From positions 1 through 64,000 of the forward strand of contig JAAELK010000256.1 of NCBI GenBank assembly GCA_024226935.1: a stretch of DNA of 64,000 bases, written 5' to 3'. A program made the position numbers and the translations under genes. This DNA comes from Desulfobacteraceae bacterium. GTDB lineage: Bacteria; Desulfobacterota; Desulfobacteria; Desulfobacterales; Desulfobacteraceae. The notes under the pieces were generated by a model that saw only the letters and a program-made list of their open reading frames with translations, had not been told where the DNA came from and searched no databases. Positions 7,375 to 16,537 of this stretch are shown in pieces (the stretch's first letter is position 1; each line of letters starts with the position of its first letter).

Positions 7375-10040
7375 CCGATCAATCTTTTTGTTTGCAGAAG
7401 ATCGGGGAAAATCTACCCGTGGGCCAGGTTATTCCAGATCTTGTTCTTGCTCTGGCCTCGGAGAAACGAGCCCTTCTAAAGGCCCCTCCAGGGGCAGGAA
7501 AAACCACCTTTGTTCCCCTGGCCCTGCTGGATCAGCCCTGGCTTAATGGAAAAAAGATCATTATGCTGGAGCCCAGGCGTCTGGCGGCCAAAGCCTGCGC
7601 CGTTCATATGGCCGGGATGATAGGAGAAAAAACAGGGCAGACCGTTGGATATCAAATTCGTATGGATCGGTGCATCGGTCCTGCTACCCGGATCGAGGTG
7701 ATCACCGAAGGAATATTGACCCGGCGGATACAGTCGGACCCATCCCTGGAAAAAGTGGGGCTTGTGATTTTTGATGAATTTCATGAGCGCCATATCCATA
7801 GCGATCTTGGTCTGGCTTTGTGTCTGGATGGGGCCCAGGTGTTTAATCAGGAATTGCGCATCCTGATCATGTCCGCCACCATGGATACAAAAGCACTATC
7901 CATGCTTATGGACAATGCTCCCACGATTATCTCCCAGGGCAAAACCCATCCGGTTATTACCCATTATCTGCCCCCAAAGGCGGCAAATAGGTCCAGGGTA
8001 AATTTTTATTCGAATCAAAATCAAGATTGGTATCGAAGTATCCGCCCCGCCTGCCTGTCGGCTGTTGAAAAAGCTCTGGCCGAAGAATCCGGTGATATAT
8101 TGGTTTTTTTGCCCGGTATCCGGGAGATCAGGGATTTGGTCAAGGATTTGACCCATCAAATTGTTTCGGATAGATCCGGTTCAAAGCTTGCCATCCTTCC
8201 CCTTTATGGTAATTTATCCCGGACTGATCAGGCCACAGCTATTGCCCCTTCTCTTCCGGGGCGACGCAAAATTGTTCTGGCAACATCCATTGCCGAAACT
8301 TCTCTTACCATAGAGGGGGTAACAATTGTGGTGGATACAGGCTTAATGCGGGTTCCTCGATTTTCTCCGGGGACAGGTATGGGGCAGTTGGATACTATTT
8401 TTGTGTCTCTGGCATCGGCGGATCAGCGTCGGGGACGGGCAGGAAGAACCGCCCCCGGGGTTTGTTACAGGATCTGGTCCCAGTATCAAACCCGGGGATT
8501 GATACCCTTTAACAGACCCGAGATCCTTTCTGCCGATTTGACTTCCCTGGTCCTGGAACTGGCTCAATGGGGCGTGTTGGACCCCAAGACTCTTAAATGG
8601 CTGGATCTGCCTCCTGAAATTGCTTTTGACCGGGCAAAAACCTTGTTGATACAATTGAAGGGGTTGGATGCCCATGGCCATATCACCACCCATGGTCGCA
8701 GGCTTTTGTCCGCCGGTATTCATCCTCGATTGGCCCACATGATTCTTCGGGCAGACCGGATGGGCCAGGGTGTTCTGGCCTGCCGGCTGGCAGCCCTTTT
8801 GGGGGAACGCGATATTCTTTTTTTTAAGGAGGGGGAATATGACCCGGATATCCGGCTTCGTCTGGATGTTCTGGCTGCTTTATCTTCTGGCCGCTCTTTT
8901 AAAAAAAAAGGGGGGGGGAGCCAAAATGTTCCAATTAAATTGTTGGATACTGGTTTTAATGAACCCCTGGCCCGAACCATTTTGAAAAATGTAGACAAAA
9001 TGGGCAAAGACCTTAAAATTAATTTTCGGGGAACCGACATGGAACTATCGGGTTCGGTGCTGGCCTTTGCCTGGCCCGAGCGGGTGGCCAGGAAACGAAA
9101 TAATAAGGATCTCTCCTTTTTGATGGCATCGGGTAGCGGAGCCTTTTTCAAATCGGTCAATTGCCTGTCTCACCTGCCCTATATAGTTGCCGTTCATCTG
9201 GACGGTAACCCGCGTAATGCCGGGATTTTTCTGGCCGCCCCCTATTCAAAAAAAGATTTGGAATACGATTTTAAGGATCAGATTGAGATTTTTGAGCAAT
9301 TTTTTTGGGATAAACATAGCCGGTCGGTACGCTGTGTTTCCAAAACCACTTACGGTAAACTTGTCCTCGGTGAGGCAATTATAGCAAATCCGGATCCTGC
9401 CGCCGTCCGTTCCTGTCTGATCCAGGGAATCCGTGGAGAAGATCTGGATATTTTGCCCTGGACTAAAAAGTTGAGGCAACTTCAAAATAGGGCTGTATTT
9501 TTAAAAAAATCGGGTTATTTTATGGATTTACCGGATCTATCGGATACCAATCTATCGGATAATCTGCACCAGTGGCTGGGTCCATTTCTGGACAATATTC
9601 ATTCGGCAGCTGGGTTAAAGCAGGTGGACTTGGCAGCTGCTTTGACCAGCCTTCTGACCTGGGACCAGCAGCAGATTATTCACACCAATGCCCCCACCCA
9701 TGTGACTCTGCCCTCGGGATCAAGGGTTGCTCTCCAATATATGGGTGATAGCGGGCTTTTAGAGTCCCCTGTCCTTGCAGTCCGCCTCCAGGAGGTGTTT
9801 GGTCTGGTAAAGAGTCCCGGCATTGCCGGGGGCCGGATACCTATAACTTTCCATCTGCTTTCTCCGGCCGGCCGGCCTGTTCAGATTACCCGTGATTTGG
9901 ACAGTTTTTGGAAGAACACCTATATGGCGGTAAAAAAGGATTTGATGGGGCGGTATCCCAAGCATTATTGGCCCGAGGATCCCTTGTCAGCACAGGCGAC
10001 AAATAGGGTGAAACCAGGAAGGAAAAAGGGTGTCAGGTGA
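7371..10040 (+). CDS. hrpB: ATP-dependent RNA helicase HrpB
   Basis: An 889-residue DEAH/RHA-type helicase. Motif I is APPGAGKTT (38-46), motif II is DEFH (135-138, a DEFH variant of the DEAH box), motif III is SAT (168-170), and motif VI is QRRGRAGRT. After the two RecA-like lobes come the helicase-associated winged/ratchet region and a long C-terminal HrpB-type extension. E. coli HrpB is somewhat shorter (about 800 residues); its physiological role is poorly defined, with RNA processing suspected. The start overlaps the potassium channel gene as ATGA. Ordinary housekeeping-type gene, identity secure from domain order and length. Confidence 0.92.
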   Translation: MTDQSFCLQKIGENLPVGQVIPDLVLALASEKRALLKAPPGAGKTTFVPLALLDQPWLNGKKIIMLEPRRLAAKACAVHMAGMIGEKTGQTVGYQIRMDRCIGPATRIEVITEGILTRRIQSDPSLEKVGLVIFDEFHERHIHSDLGLALCLDGAQVFNQELRILIMSATMDTKALSMLMDNAPTIISQGKTHPVITHYLPPKAANRSRVNFYSNQNQDWYRSIRPACLSAVEKALAEESGDILVFLPGIREIRDLVKDLTHQIVSDRSGSKLAILPLYGNLSRTDQATAIAPSLPGRRKIVLATSIAETSLTIEGVTIVVDTGLMRVPRFSPGTGMGQLDTIFVSLASADQRRGRAGRTAPGVCYRIWSQYQTRGLIPFNRPEILSADLTSLVLELAQWGVLDPKTLKWLDLPPEIAFDRAKTLLIQLKGLDAHGHITTHGRRLLSAGIHPRLAHMILRADRMGQGVLACRLAALLGERDILFFKEGEYDPDIRLRLDVLAALSSGRSFKKKGGGSQNVPIKLLDTGFNEPLARTILKNVDKMGKDLKINFRGTDMELSGSVLAFAWPERVARKRNNKDLSFLMASGSGAFFKSVNCLSHLPYIVAVHLDGNPRNAGIFLAAPYSKKDLEYDFKDQIEIFEQFFWDKHSRSVRCVSKTTYGKLVLGEAIIANPDPAAVRSCLIQGIRGEDLDILPWTKKLRQLQNRAVFLKKSGYFMDLPDLSDTNLSDNLHQWLGPFLDNIHSAAGLKQVDLAAALTSLLTWDQQQIIHTNAPTHVTLPSGSRVALQYMGDSGLLESPVLAVRLQEVFGLVKSPGIAGGRIPITFHLLSPAGRPVQITRDLDSFWKNTYMAVKKDLMGRYPKHYWPEDPLSAQATNRVKPGRKKGVR

Positions 10041-10136
10041 TGGGCTGATATCCCATATCAAAAAAAATGTTGGTTGCCTAGGACAAGGGTTTGAAATTAA
10101 ATTTTCCCCCCGGAAACTTGATGATTTAACCTCTTT

Positions 10137-10254
10137 TATGCATATTTATTCTTAAAAATGCATTTTTTGCTTTACGAAAAGCCTAAAATCGTATATTTAT
10201 TATGACTTTTGAAATATTTATGCGTATTTATGTGTTAATATGCAGGAATATGCA
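10137..10254 (+). promoter_or_regulatory. Cluster of phased direct repeats and palindromes upstream of the permease
   Basis: Two adjacent pairs of 8-bp direct repeats lie 34-73 bases before the permease ATG. TATTTATG occurs at 10215-10222 and 10225-10232, and AATATGCA at 10237-10244 and 10247-10254; each pair repeats with a ten-base period, one helical turn. Further upstream are a TATGCATA palindrome (10137-10144) and a perfect 14-bp palindrome AAAAATGCATTTTT (10154-10167). The arrangement suggests cooperative repressor or activator binding. The protein that binds is unknown. Confidence 0.45.
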
Positions 10255-10287
10255 AATTTGCTAAAATAAAGTTAAGGTGTCGTAGAT

Positions 10288-11499
10288 ATGAATAAAATGA
10301 TGAAAGTAATTTCTTCCATGTTTTTGGTTGCTGGAACCTGCGTCGGTGGTGGAATGTTGGCTCTTCCAGTAAGAACTGGTGGGAACGGGTTTATTCCTTC
10401 TTTTTTCCTTATGATTGCTTGTTGTTTTCTAATGACATTAACGGCCCTTCTTTATCTTGAAGTCATTGTTAATATAAAAGATGAAGCCCATGTGATCAGT
10501 TTGACTGAAAAGTTGTTGGGTCCTAAATATAAGGCAGTAAGCTGGGTCGTTTACCTTTTTATGAGTTATGCCTCCATAGTTGCTTATGCTTCGGGAGGGG
10601 GGGCCATGGTGAGTAATTTTTTCAAGGGTGTTTTTTCCTGGGGAATATCACCTGGATTGGGTTGCGCTTTTTTTATTATTATTTTCGGGGTGATTTCCTG
10701 TCTAGGGGAAAAATTTGTTGGAAAAATAAATACCATTCTTGTGTGTGCCATGATCGGGGCCTATTTTTTTTTGATAGGCACAGGAGCTTCGGAAATACAT
10801 TCTGAATATCTTCTTTTACAAAATTATACACATCTTACTTCCTCTATTCCCGTTCTATTGACTATCTTTAGTTTTCAGGCTTTTATTATTCCGGGTATAG
10901 GATCCTATCTGGAATATGATGTGAAAAACTTAAAAATAGCCATCATAGGGGGGGCCCTTTTAACTTTAGCCATTTATAGTGTTTGGCAACTTTTAGTTTT
11001 GGGGACAGTGCCTGTTAATGGGCCTTTTGGTCTTCTTACCGCTTTAAAAAATGGGCATCCGGCTACCCAGTATTTAGAACATGCTATTTCCAACCCTTTA
11101 ACAACCAAAGTGACCTTATTTTTTGCTTTCTTTGCTCTTACAACTTCTTTTCTCGGTATGACTTTAGGACTGTCAGAATTTTTGTCCGATGGAATAAAAA
11201 TTCCAAGAAAAGGGTTTGGCTACGTTCTTTTGATGATTATTATTATTATCCCTACTCTTTTTTTTGCAACAAAGTTTGAGAGGATTTTCATCATCGCCAT
11301 GGATGCAACAGGGGGATTTGGAGATACTCTTTTAAATGGTTTATTACCGGTGGCCTTTGTCTGGTCTCTGAGGTATAAATTAAAACAGAAATCTTCCTAC
11401 ACCGTTTTTGGCGGAAAACCTCTTCTTGTGATTGTTTTTCTCTTTTATGCATCATTTTTTATTCGAGAATTGTTGGTTCAAACTGGACTTTTGCATTAG
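10288..11499 (+). CDS. HAAAP-family aromatic amino acid permease (Mtr/TnaB/TyrP type)
   Basis: A 403-residue integral membrane protein with about eleven hydrophobic helices. The first helix carries the family signature VAGTCVGGGMLALPV, the unwound glycine-rich segment of the hydroxy/aromatic amino acid permease family that includes Mtr, TnaB and TyrP. These are proton symporters importing tryptophan or tyrosine across the inner membrane. Length matches the family (about 400-415). It is a single-gene unit, with 247 bp upstream holding repeated operator-like motifs, so regulated expression is likely. Which aromatic amino acid it carries cannot be decided from the sequence. Confidence 0.85.
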   Translation: MNKMMKVISSMFLVAGTCVGGGMLALPVRTGGNGFIPSFFLMIACCFLMTLTALLYLEVIVNIKDEAHVISLTEKLLGPKYKAVSWVVYLFMSYASIVAYASGGGAMVSNFFKGVFSWGISPGLGCAFFIIIFGVISCLGEKFVGKINTILVCAMIGAYFFLIGTGASEIHSEYLLLQNYTHLTSSIPVLLTIFSFQAFIIPGIGSYLEYDVKNLKIAIIGGALLTLAIYSVWQLLVLGTVPVNGPFGLLTALKNGHPATQYLEHAISNPLTTKVTLFFAFFALTTSFLGMTLGLSEFLSDGIKIPRKGFGYVLLMIIIIIPTLFFATKFERIFIIAMDATGGFGDTLLNGLLPVAFVWSLRYKLKQKSSYTVFGGKPLLVIVFLFYASFFIRELLVQTGLLH

Positions 11500-11644
11500 A
11501 GCGTTATAGGTGGCTTTGTACCGACCGGGTTTGAGTAAGAGTCTCCTGTCTATCCGAAAAATAAAAGATTTGGATTGTTGTCCATGGACCCGGTTTTTTT
11601 TAAAAAAAAAGTATGTTGCCACTCCCATATTATTTTGATACCCC

Positions 11645-11736
11645 TTTATATGAAAGAACCAATCAACTTATCGGATTCTTTCATATTTTGTTGTGGGCAA
11701 GCGATGGAACTTCCTGGGCGGCCCATGGCCGTGATT
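11645..11736 (+). repeat. Structured intergenic repeat, copy 1
   Basis: This 92-bp segment is a close copy of 16866-16958. It contains a long hairpin (ATGAAAGAACC at 11650-11660 pairing with GATTCTTTCAT at 11674-11684, one mismatch) and then a GC-rich GGCCCATGGCC mini-hairpin (11720-11730). A GTGGGC/GCCCAT pairing between the two parts is also possible, so the second hairpin could have an alternative fold. It ends about 40 bases before the YkgJ-like gene. Whether it is a leader RNA, a small RNA or a non-autonomous mobile repeat is unknown. Confidence 0.7.
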
Positions 11737-11776
11737 TTTTAATTTCAGTATCAAATAAAATTGAGGTATTCCAACG

Positions 11777-12490
11777 ATGACGCAACCGGAAAAAAATAAG
11801 AAGCAATCCCGGGATGAAACGAGGTCAAAACAGCTTCTGGCTGCTTATATGACCCAGGGCAGGGAAAAACTGACTAAGTTTTTTGATGCCCATGGTATCA
11901 GTCTGCCGGTTCTCGGTGTTGCCATGGAACAGTTTACAAAATCGGTGTTTGCTCTGCCCGGGGGGGCAGCCTGCAAAGAGGGTTGTGCTTATTGTTGTCA
12001 TCTAAAGGTAGCCATTTCCATCCCCGAGGCCCTGGTGATCTATAATGAATTGGCTGCCCAGACGACTCCGGAAGGGTTCGAGGCTTTAAAAGACCGGGTG
12101 CTGGGTGTGGCGGCCGGAGGTGATTCATTGGATGAGGCCTTCTGGCTTAAAACCCAGACTCCCTGTCCATTTTTAGATATTGATCATAACCGCCTGTGCC
12201 TGATCTATAATTTACGTCCTTTTTCCTGCCGGGCTTATCATTCCACGGATATTGATTCGTGTCGGAAGGGTTTTGAACAAGGGTGTTCAACCCTGATCCC
12301 TTGTTTTCCCTTGTATCGGGCTACCACGGATATGTATGCCAGTATTTTTACCCGGGTATTGGCAGAAAAAGGTTTTTTTTCTTATCAGGTGGGGTTTATC
12401 AAGGCCCTTGAAATTTTATTTACCAATGGGACAGCTTCGGATCAATGGCTTAATAGGGAGGATGTGTTTAAACCAGCAAAGCTTATCTAA
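11777..12490 (+). CDS. YkgJ-family cysteine-cluster protein (zinc/iron-chelating domain)
   Basis: A 237-residue soluble protein. The family signature is present: CKEGCAYCCHL (cysteines 66, 70, 73, 74) followed by CPFLDIDHNRLCLIYNLRPF and then SCRAYHSTD, i.e. the CPFL...C..Y..RP..CR pattern of the YkgJ/putative zinc- or iron-chelating domain family. The family binds metal, probably as an iron-sulfur or zinc site, but its function is not established. The unusual leader just upstream (structured repeat copy 1) could act on this gene. A short hypothetical gene follows 15 bp later on the same strand, suggesting a two-gene operon. Confidence 0.85.
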   Translation: MTQPEKNKKQSRDETRSKQLLAAYMTQGREKLTKFFDAHGISLPVLGVAMEQFTKSVFALPGGAACKEGCAYCCHLKVAISIPEALVIYNELAAQTTPEGFEALKDRVLGVAAGGDSLDEAFWLKTQTPCPFLDIDHNRLCLIYNLRPFSCRAYHSTDIDSCRKGFEQGCSTLIPCFPLYRATTDMYASIFTRVLAEKGFFSYQVGFIKALEILFTNGTASDQWLNREDVFKPAKLI

Positions 12491-12505
12491 GCAAGGAGAG
12501 GTGGG

Positions 12506-12817
12506 ATGAAATTATCACAGGGGTTAAAGATCATTGCCGAAGGTTGGGTGGAAAAACCCAAAGGGTTCAGAGTTAAATATCAAGAAGTACTTGATTCAAT
12601 ATTGGTGACTAAATATTCTCCAGGTCTTGATGATAGTGCCTTGGAGTCTGATGTTACAACATGGAGATATGCATGGAAATTATTTATGGCAACCAGATCG
12701 GAATTCAGTGAAATATCCCCCGATGAATTTGTTAATATTACCGTAGTTGATGATTCCGACAGGCAAATTCCCTATTATGTAACAGGAAAGCTGGTAACCT
12801 TTAATATTAAGGGATGA
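12506..12817 (+). CDS. Hypothetical protein, 103 aa
   Basis: I do not recognise a family. The 103-residue protein is soluble, acidic in the middle and mixed alpha/beta in appearance, with no cysteines, signal peptide or membrane segment. It begins 15 bp after the YkgJ-like gene with a strong GGAGAGGT ribosome site, so it is probably cotranscribed with it. The last residues run into a short 25-bp gap before the convergent 539-residue gene. That it is a real gene rests on the ribosome site, spacing and natural-looking composition. Confidence 0.65.
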   Translation: MKLSQGLKIIAEGWVEKPKGFRVKYQEVLDSILVTKYSPGLDDSALESDVTTWRYAWKLFMATRSEFSEISPDEFVNITVVDDSDRQIPYYVTGKLVTFNIKG

Positions 12818-12842
12818 AGTGTCCACCTTAGCCATACCGATA

Positions 12843-14462
12843 TCAGTCCAGCATGACCCGGCCCTTCCAATGGTTAAATCCCACAGGCCTTGGATAAAAT
12901 TCAACATTGGGATGAAAAACAGTGGTGGGGCCGCCTCTTCCATGGGGCAGATTTAATCGCGATCCCAGGGCATCGCAGGCAGCAGCTATTTCAGCCAATC
13001 CCACATAGGTTTTCAAATAATGCCTGCGTGAGGTGTCCAGTTTTTCTCCGTCATGTACCAGAAAACTGAACAGTTCATCCAGGTAAGAAATCTTTTTATC
13101 CTGGCCATGGAATTTGGTATAGGGCCATCCAAACTGTCGGTATCCGCATCTGGAATGAAATTCCAGATTGGGGAAACGGCTGGAAAATCGATCCGGTGGT
13201 GCCAGGCGCCCGTCTTCCCGACCTCTTCCCATTCTGAAAAATCTGGAGTTGCTCTGGAGTTTGTAGAAATAGGTTAATAGGGCAGGAGCGTGGAATCGCA
13301 GTAATTCTTTGCGTAAGAATCTTTCTTTCCCATCCAGGTTTATTTTCTCAAGAATCCAGTTCCAGGGTCCCCTTTCCGTTCGTGTTAAAGGCTTTCTGGT
13401 GAGTTCCACCCAACCCGGCAGCAGGATCTGGGGCCGTACGCAGTAATTGGCAAATTGCATTGCAGCTACCCGAGTCCGTTTATTCACACGGCCTATACCC
13501 GGCAAGTTGCCCGGCGGAATTCTAAAGGCATGGGCAAACAGGGCTGCCCAATACCCCATGGCTTCATTGTAATTTGATCCCATAATAATGGAATCCACTG
13601 GACGAAACCTAAACCCGTTTTCTTGGTCACCTATTTGCATTTGTGCGGCAATATAATAGGGATCATTCAATGTGGCAGCATGGGGGTCTGCCGTCAATCC
13701 TGCCTTCCACTCTTCTGATCCGCCTAACTCGGTGTCGTCGGGTGCAACACTCATTTGTTTTACCATTGACGTCACTTCCGGTAAGCACCTAAGCCTTTGG
13801 GAAATATGTGGGGGAATTGTAAATTTTCCCGATCGTTTTATCAAATGCCGGGGATTCACCGGATCATGCATGAACACAAGTGCGTTGTCATACATATCTA
13901 CATCCTGGGCCAGGGCAACGAAGCGCCTGGCAGAATACCAGTCTTTTACCGCCAATTGCTCTCCGGAACGTATTTTTATTGGGTCCTTGCCATAGGCAGC
14001 CCAATGCTTCAGATCAAATGGGCGGCCGCTGGCCCCCAGGCCGAAGATAAAGCCCAGGGTTTTCATGAGCACGGCATCCCTGGCTCCGGTGGCGTTCCTG
14101 ATCGCACCCGAAAAATTGGGCTCAGAACCGCGGAAGGGACTTGCCGCCAACCCATGTCTATTGAAACTATCCTGATAGACATGGGGGGTATGTCCATCAA
14201 AAAAATGGGTAAAAAAAATCCCCAGATTACTCACCCAGGTGGCATATCCCTGGTATTTTCGCAGAACACCGTCCTTTTCACACAGTTCTTTTAGAAAGAT
14301 CAGCCGCCGTTGAGAATTTTCCAGCAAATTTTCAGGTTGGCTGAAATCCTGGAGAGTTGTCCAGGGAACTGCTCCTCCCAGTTGCTGGAAAGCTGCTGCC
14401 TGGGTGCCTGTAAACCTTGGGTTTGTTGCTCTGGTATGACCGGTACATGTGGCATATAACAT
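12843..14462 (-). CDS. Unrecognised 539-aa protein
   Basis: A 539-residue protein that I cannot place in any family. It has no signal peptide and no transmembrane helix. It is rich in Trp, His, Arg and Phe, with conserved-looking stretches such as GSNYNEAMGYWAALFAHAF, GGPTTVFHPNVEFYPRP and GFNHWKGRVMLD, the last near the C-terminus. A strong AAGGAGGGG ribosome site lies five bases before the ATG, and the frame is open for the whole length, so it is a real gene. It is monocistronic, convergent with the hypothetical gene before it. The distribution of Trp and His suggests an enzyme, but this is only impression. Confidence 0.75.
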   Translation of the reverse strand: MLYATCTGHTRATNPRFTGTQAAAFQQLGGAVPWTTLQDFSQPENLLENSQRRLIFLKELCEKDGVLRKYQGYATWVSNLGIFFTHFFDGHTPHVYQDSFNRHGLAASPFRGSEPNFSGAIRNATGARDAVLMKTLGFIFGLGASGRPFDLKHWAAYGKDPIKIRSGEQLAVKDWYSARRFVALAQDVDMYDNALVFMHDPVNPRHLIKRSGKFTIPPHISQRLRCLPEVTSMVKQMSVAPDDTELGGSEEWKAGLTADPHAATLNDPYYIAAQMQIGDQENGFRFRPVDSIIMGSNYNEAMGYWAALFAHAFRIPPGNLPGIGRVNKRTRVAAMQFANYCVRPQILLPGWVELTRKPLTRTERGPWNWILEKINLDGKERFLRKELLRFHAPALLTYFYKLQSNSRFFRMGRGREDGRLAPPDRFSSRFPNLEFHSRCGYRQFGWPYTKFHGQDKKISYLDELFSFLVHDGEKLDTSRRHYLKTYVGLAEIAAACDALGSRLNLPHGRGGPTTVFHPNVEFYPRPVGFNHWKGRVMLD

Positions 14463-14791
14463 GGGAACCCCTCCTTTGTGTCACCATGGATGAAATGATA
14501 TCCTTTCTGGAGTTTAGACGGCGTTTACGCCTTTTTACCGAAAAAGAGATGGTTTGTCTCCATGGCAAAGCGATGAAGCCTGCGCAATATCTCCGGGGTT
14601 GGGGGATTAAAAACCCTCTGCTACCCGATTGAAATTATTCCGATAACAATGCTTTGGTATTTTAAAACAATTTAAAATATTTTTCAAATACATATTTTTT
14701 ATCAGGTTGGTTACCGGTATATATCAAGGATCAATTGTATGAAGTGCAATAGATGGAAGATACGCCCATGGCGTTTAAACCAAGGAAATTA
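14463..14791. other. Intergenic region upstream of the 539-aa gene
   Basis: This 329-bp gap lies between two minus-strand genes. It contains a short GGCG-TTTA-CGCC hairpin followed by TTTTT on the plus strand near 14520-14535, which looks terminator-like but has no plus-strand gene to terminate. A 48-codon plus-strand frame begins near 14486 without a ribosome site, and I do not accept it. The minus-strand promoter of the 539-residue gene should lie here. Confidence 0.5.
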
Positions 14792-16537
14792 TTACCAGCG
14801 TTTGTAAAGGCTCTTGCCGTCCACGTTGAGTTTAGCTTTATAGACATTGCGCCATTCGTAAAAGGTCCAGTAAAACTCTTCTGAATAACTTGATTTACTT
14901 ATCATTTCACAGAACTCACTATAGCTGCCATGTGTTTGTGAATTTCCTAGAACAACGGCCCACATCTGTCGTCCTCCATTAGCCCCGGAATAGTAATGGC
15001 CATTTTTCATATTCATCTGATCACATAGCACAGCTATGTAGCTTTCTCCTTTGCGGCCTATGAGCCAACGACGGTCCGAGGTGGTTTCATCAAAACGATC
15101 TTCGGGCCAGTAAAGCGCCACATCTGTATCAAGTTGATTGATAGTATCGGCCATCTGAATTTCTGCATTGGGCCAATAGAGAATAAGGGCAACATTTCCA
15201 TCCTGGCGGATCCATGGAAGGTGAGTATTTTGCATGGTGCTGGGCCGGTCTCCCCAGTTTTCGGTAACTTCACCGGACTGTGTCCAAACAGCAATATCAT
15301 CTATTGTGGCCACCCAGGGCCACTGCTGGTATCCAGCATATCCCCCGTAATAGTTATCAATTGAGGTAAGAACAATTCCACCGTTCTTGTAGATATCAAC
15401 AGTATGACTGGCGATGTCTGATCCCCGTGAAAAGGTTGCGCCAATTTTTCCGAAACCGTTTGCCCATGAATCGGGAAAGTTTGGAATTTCCTGAAACACT
15501 TTGAAGTGTTTATTGTTTTCAAGATTATAATACTCTACAGTGTAAACGGTATCGTCGGCCACATCAGGGTGAAAGTATCCGCCTGCGCTCCATTGAAAAG
15601 CAGTTCTGTCTTGCCTGTTTAGCCCTTCATGAACGGAGAGTTTATTACCAAATGAATAGCCATATGAATGTGTCATGTTCAACTGATCGGTCCAGGAAGC
15701 GGCAATTTCTTCCAGATCCATCGATGTTGTTGAAAGAAACCCGCCGATATGATTACACCTTTCCGGTACAGTGCCAAGGCCTGTAGTTATAAAAGTTGTC
15801 ATAGTATAGGATGTTCCCGTATACCTTGAAGAATAGTTGCGGCCTGCTGCAGGAAAGCGTGACCCCTTGTTGTTCACCGCCAGAAGCCAGTCCTTGAGAA
15901 GTATGGTTGCAGCAGCCTCTGCCTTAGCTCGTATTGTTTCATCTTTGGCAAAGTCAACAAGATTCAGTAAACCAGAAAGGGTATAGGGTTGATAAACCGA
16001 TGAAAAGAATTCGGAAAACCCATACTGGAGTTTGAGATCAAGGTAATGGTTCAGGCGCTCATCAAGGGTTTCACCCATTTGCCATCCCTTGAGTTGACCC
16101 ATGAGATATGCAGAAGACATCCACATGATCATGTGGTTTTCAGACCAGTGGCAGTACTGGTCTTCATTATATGTGAGCCAGTAATCCAGTTCAGATAACG
16201 TCGAAATCAGTATTTCTTCGGTTTCAGCTGAAAGAACAGCCTGGGAATGGTTTTCTGCAAAATAGAGAATACGAACCAGCTGTACCAGTTTGAAGTCACC
16301 GGTTTCATCATTCAGGGTGCTGTTTAGCAATGATGTGATATAATCGTCCGGCACTATCACCCCTTCATAGGCAAGAACAGGTGAAGAGTCACGGCCTGTA
16401 TTATCAAGGGCAATCTGGCGGATAACCTCTTTTCTTTGATCCGTTTGGGAAAGGGCAAATGCCCCGCTGGAAAAAGTCATAACTTGAAGCAAAAAAAGTA
16501 AAAAGATATTAGTTCCGATTGTTTTAATTTTTTTCAT
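14792..16537 (-). CDS. Secreted alpha-toroid polysaccharide-lyase-like protein
   Basis: A 581-residue exported protein. Residues 1-28 form a signal peptide (KK, hydrophobic run, ending near GAFA). The next about 280 residues look like an alpha/alpha toroid: the WSENHMIMW motif near residue 130, then helices with FSEFFSSVYQPYTLSGL and the GRNYSSRY stretch. The C-terminal part is beta-rich with many aromatic residues, as in heparinase/hyaluronate-lyase-type enzymes with a beta-sandwich. The ENH and GRxY motifs are typical of this toroid superfamily, in which Asn, His, Tyr and Arg form the active site. The substrate is unknown. It is a single gene with no sulfatase or SusCD neighbours. Confidence 0.55.
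   Translation of the reverse strand: MKKIKTIGTNIFLLFLLQVMTFSSGAFALSQTDQRKEVIRQIALDNTGRDSSPVLAYEGVIVPDDYITSLLNSTLNDETGDFKLVQLVRILYFAENHSQAVLSAETEEILISTLSELDYWLTYNEDQYCHWSENHMIMWMSSAYLMGQLKGWQMGETLDERLNHYLDLKLQYGFSEFFSSVYQPYTLSGLLNLVDFAKDETIRAKAEAAATILLKDWLLAVNNKGSRFPAAGRNYSSRYTGTSYTMTTFITTGLGTVPERCNHIGGFLSTTSMDLEEIAASWTDQLNMTHSYGYSFGNKLSVHEGLNRQDRTAFQWSAGGYFHPDVADDTVYTVEYYNLENNKHFKVFQEIPNFPDSWANGFGKIGATFSRGSDIASHTVDIYKNGGIVLTSIDNYYGGYAGYQQWPWVATIDDIAVWTQSGEVTENWGDRPSTMQNTHLPWIRQDGNVALILYWPNAEIQMADTINQLDTDVALYWPEDRFDETTSDRRWLIGRKGESYIAVLCDQMNMKNGHYYSGANGGRQMWAVVLGNSQTHGSYSEFCEMISKSSYSEEFYWTFYEWRNVYKAKLNVDGKSLYKRW

Noticed and set aside
11645-11736. Resemblance of the structured repeat to a fluoride riboswitch (GATGG followed by TTCC)
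   Set aside because: The required pairing and the conserved downstream core of that riboswitch are absent, and the downstream gene is not a fluoride exporter.
14332-14632. Short frames on both strands upstream of the 539-residue gene
   Set aside because: No ribosome site, arginine-rich shadow composition, and overlap with the better-supported gene.
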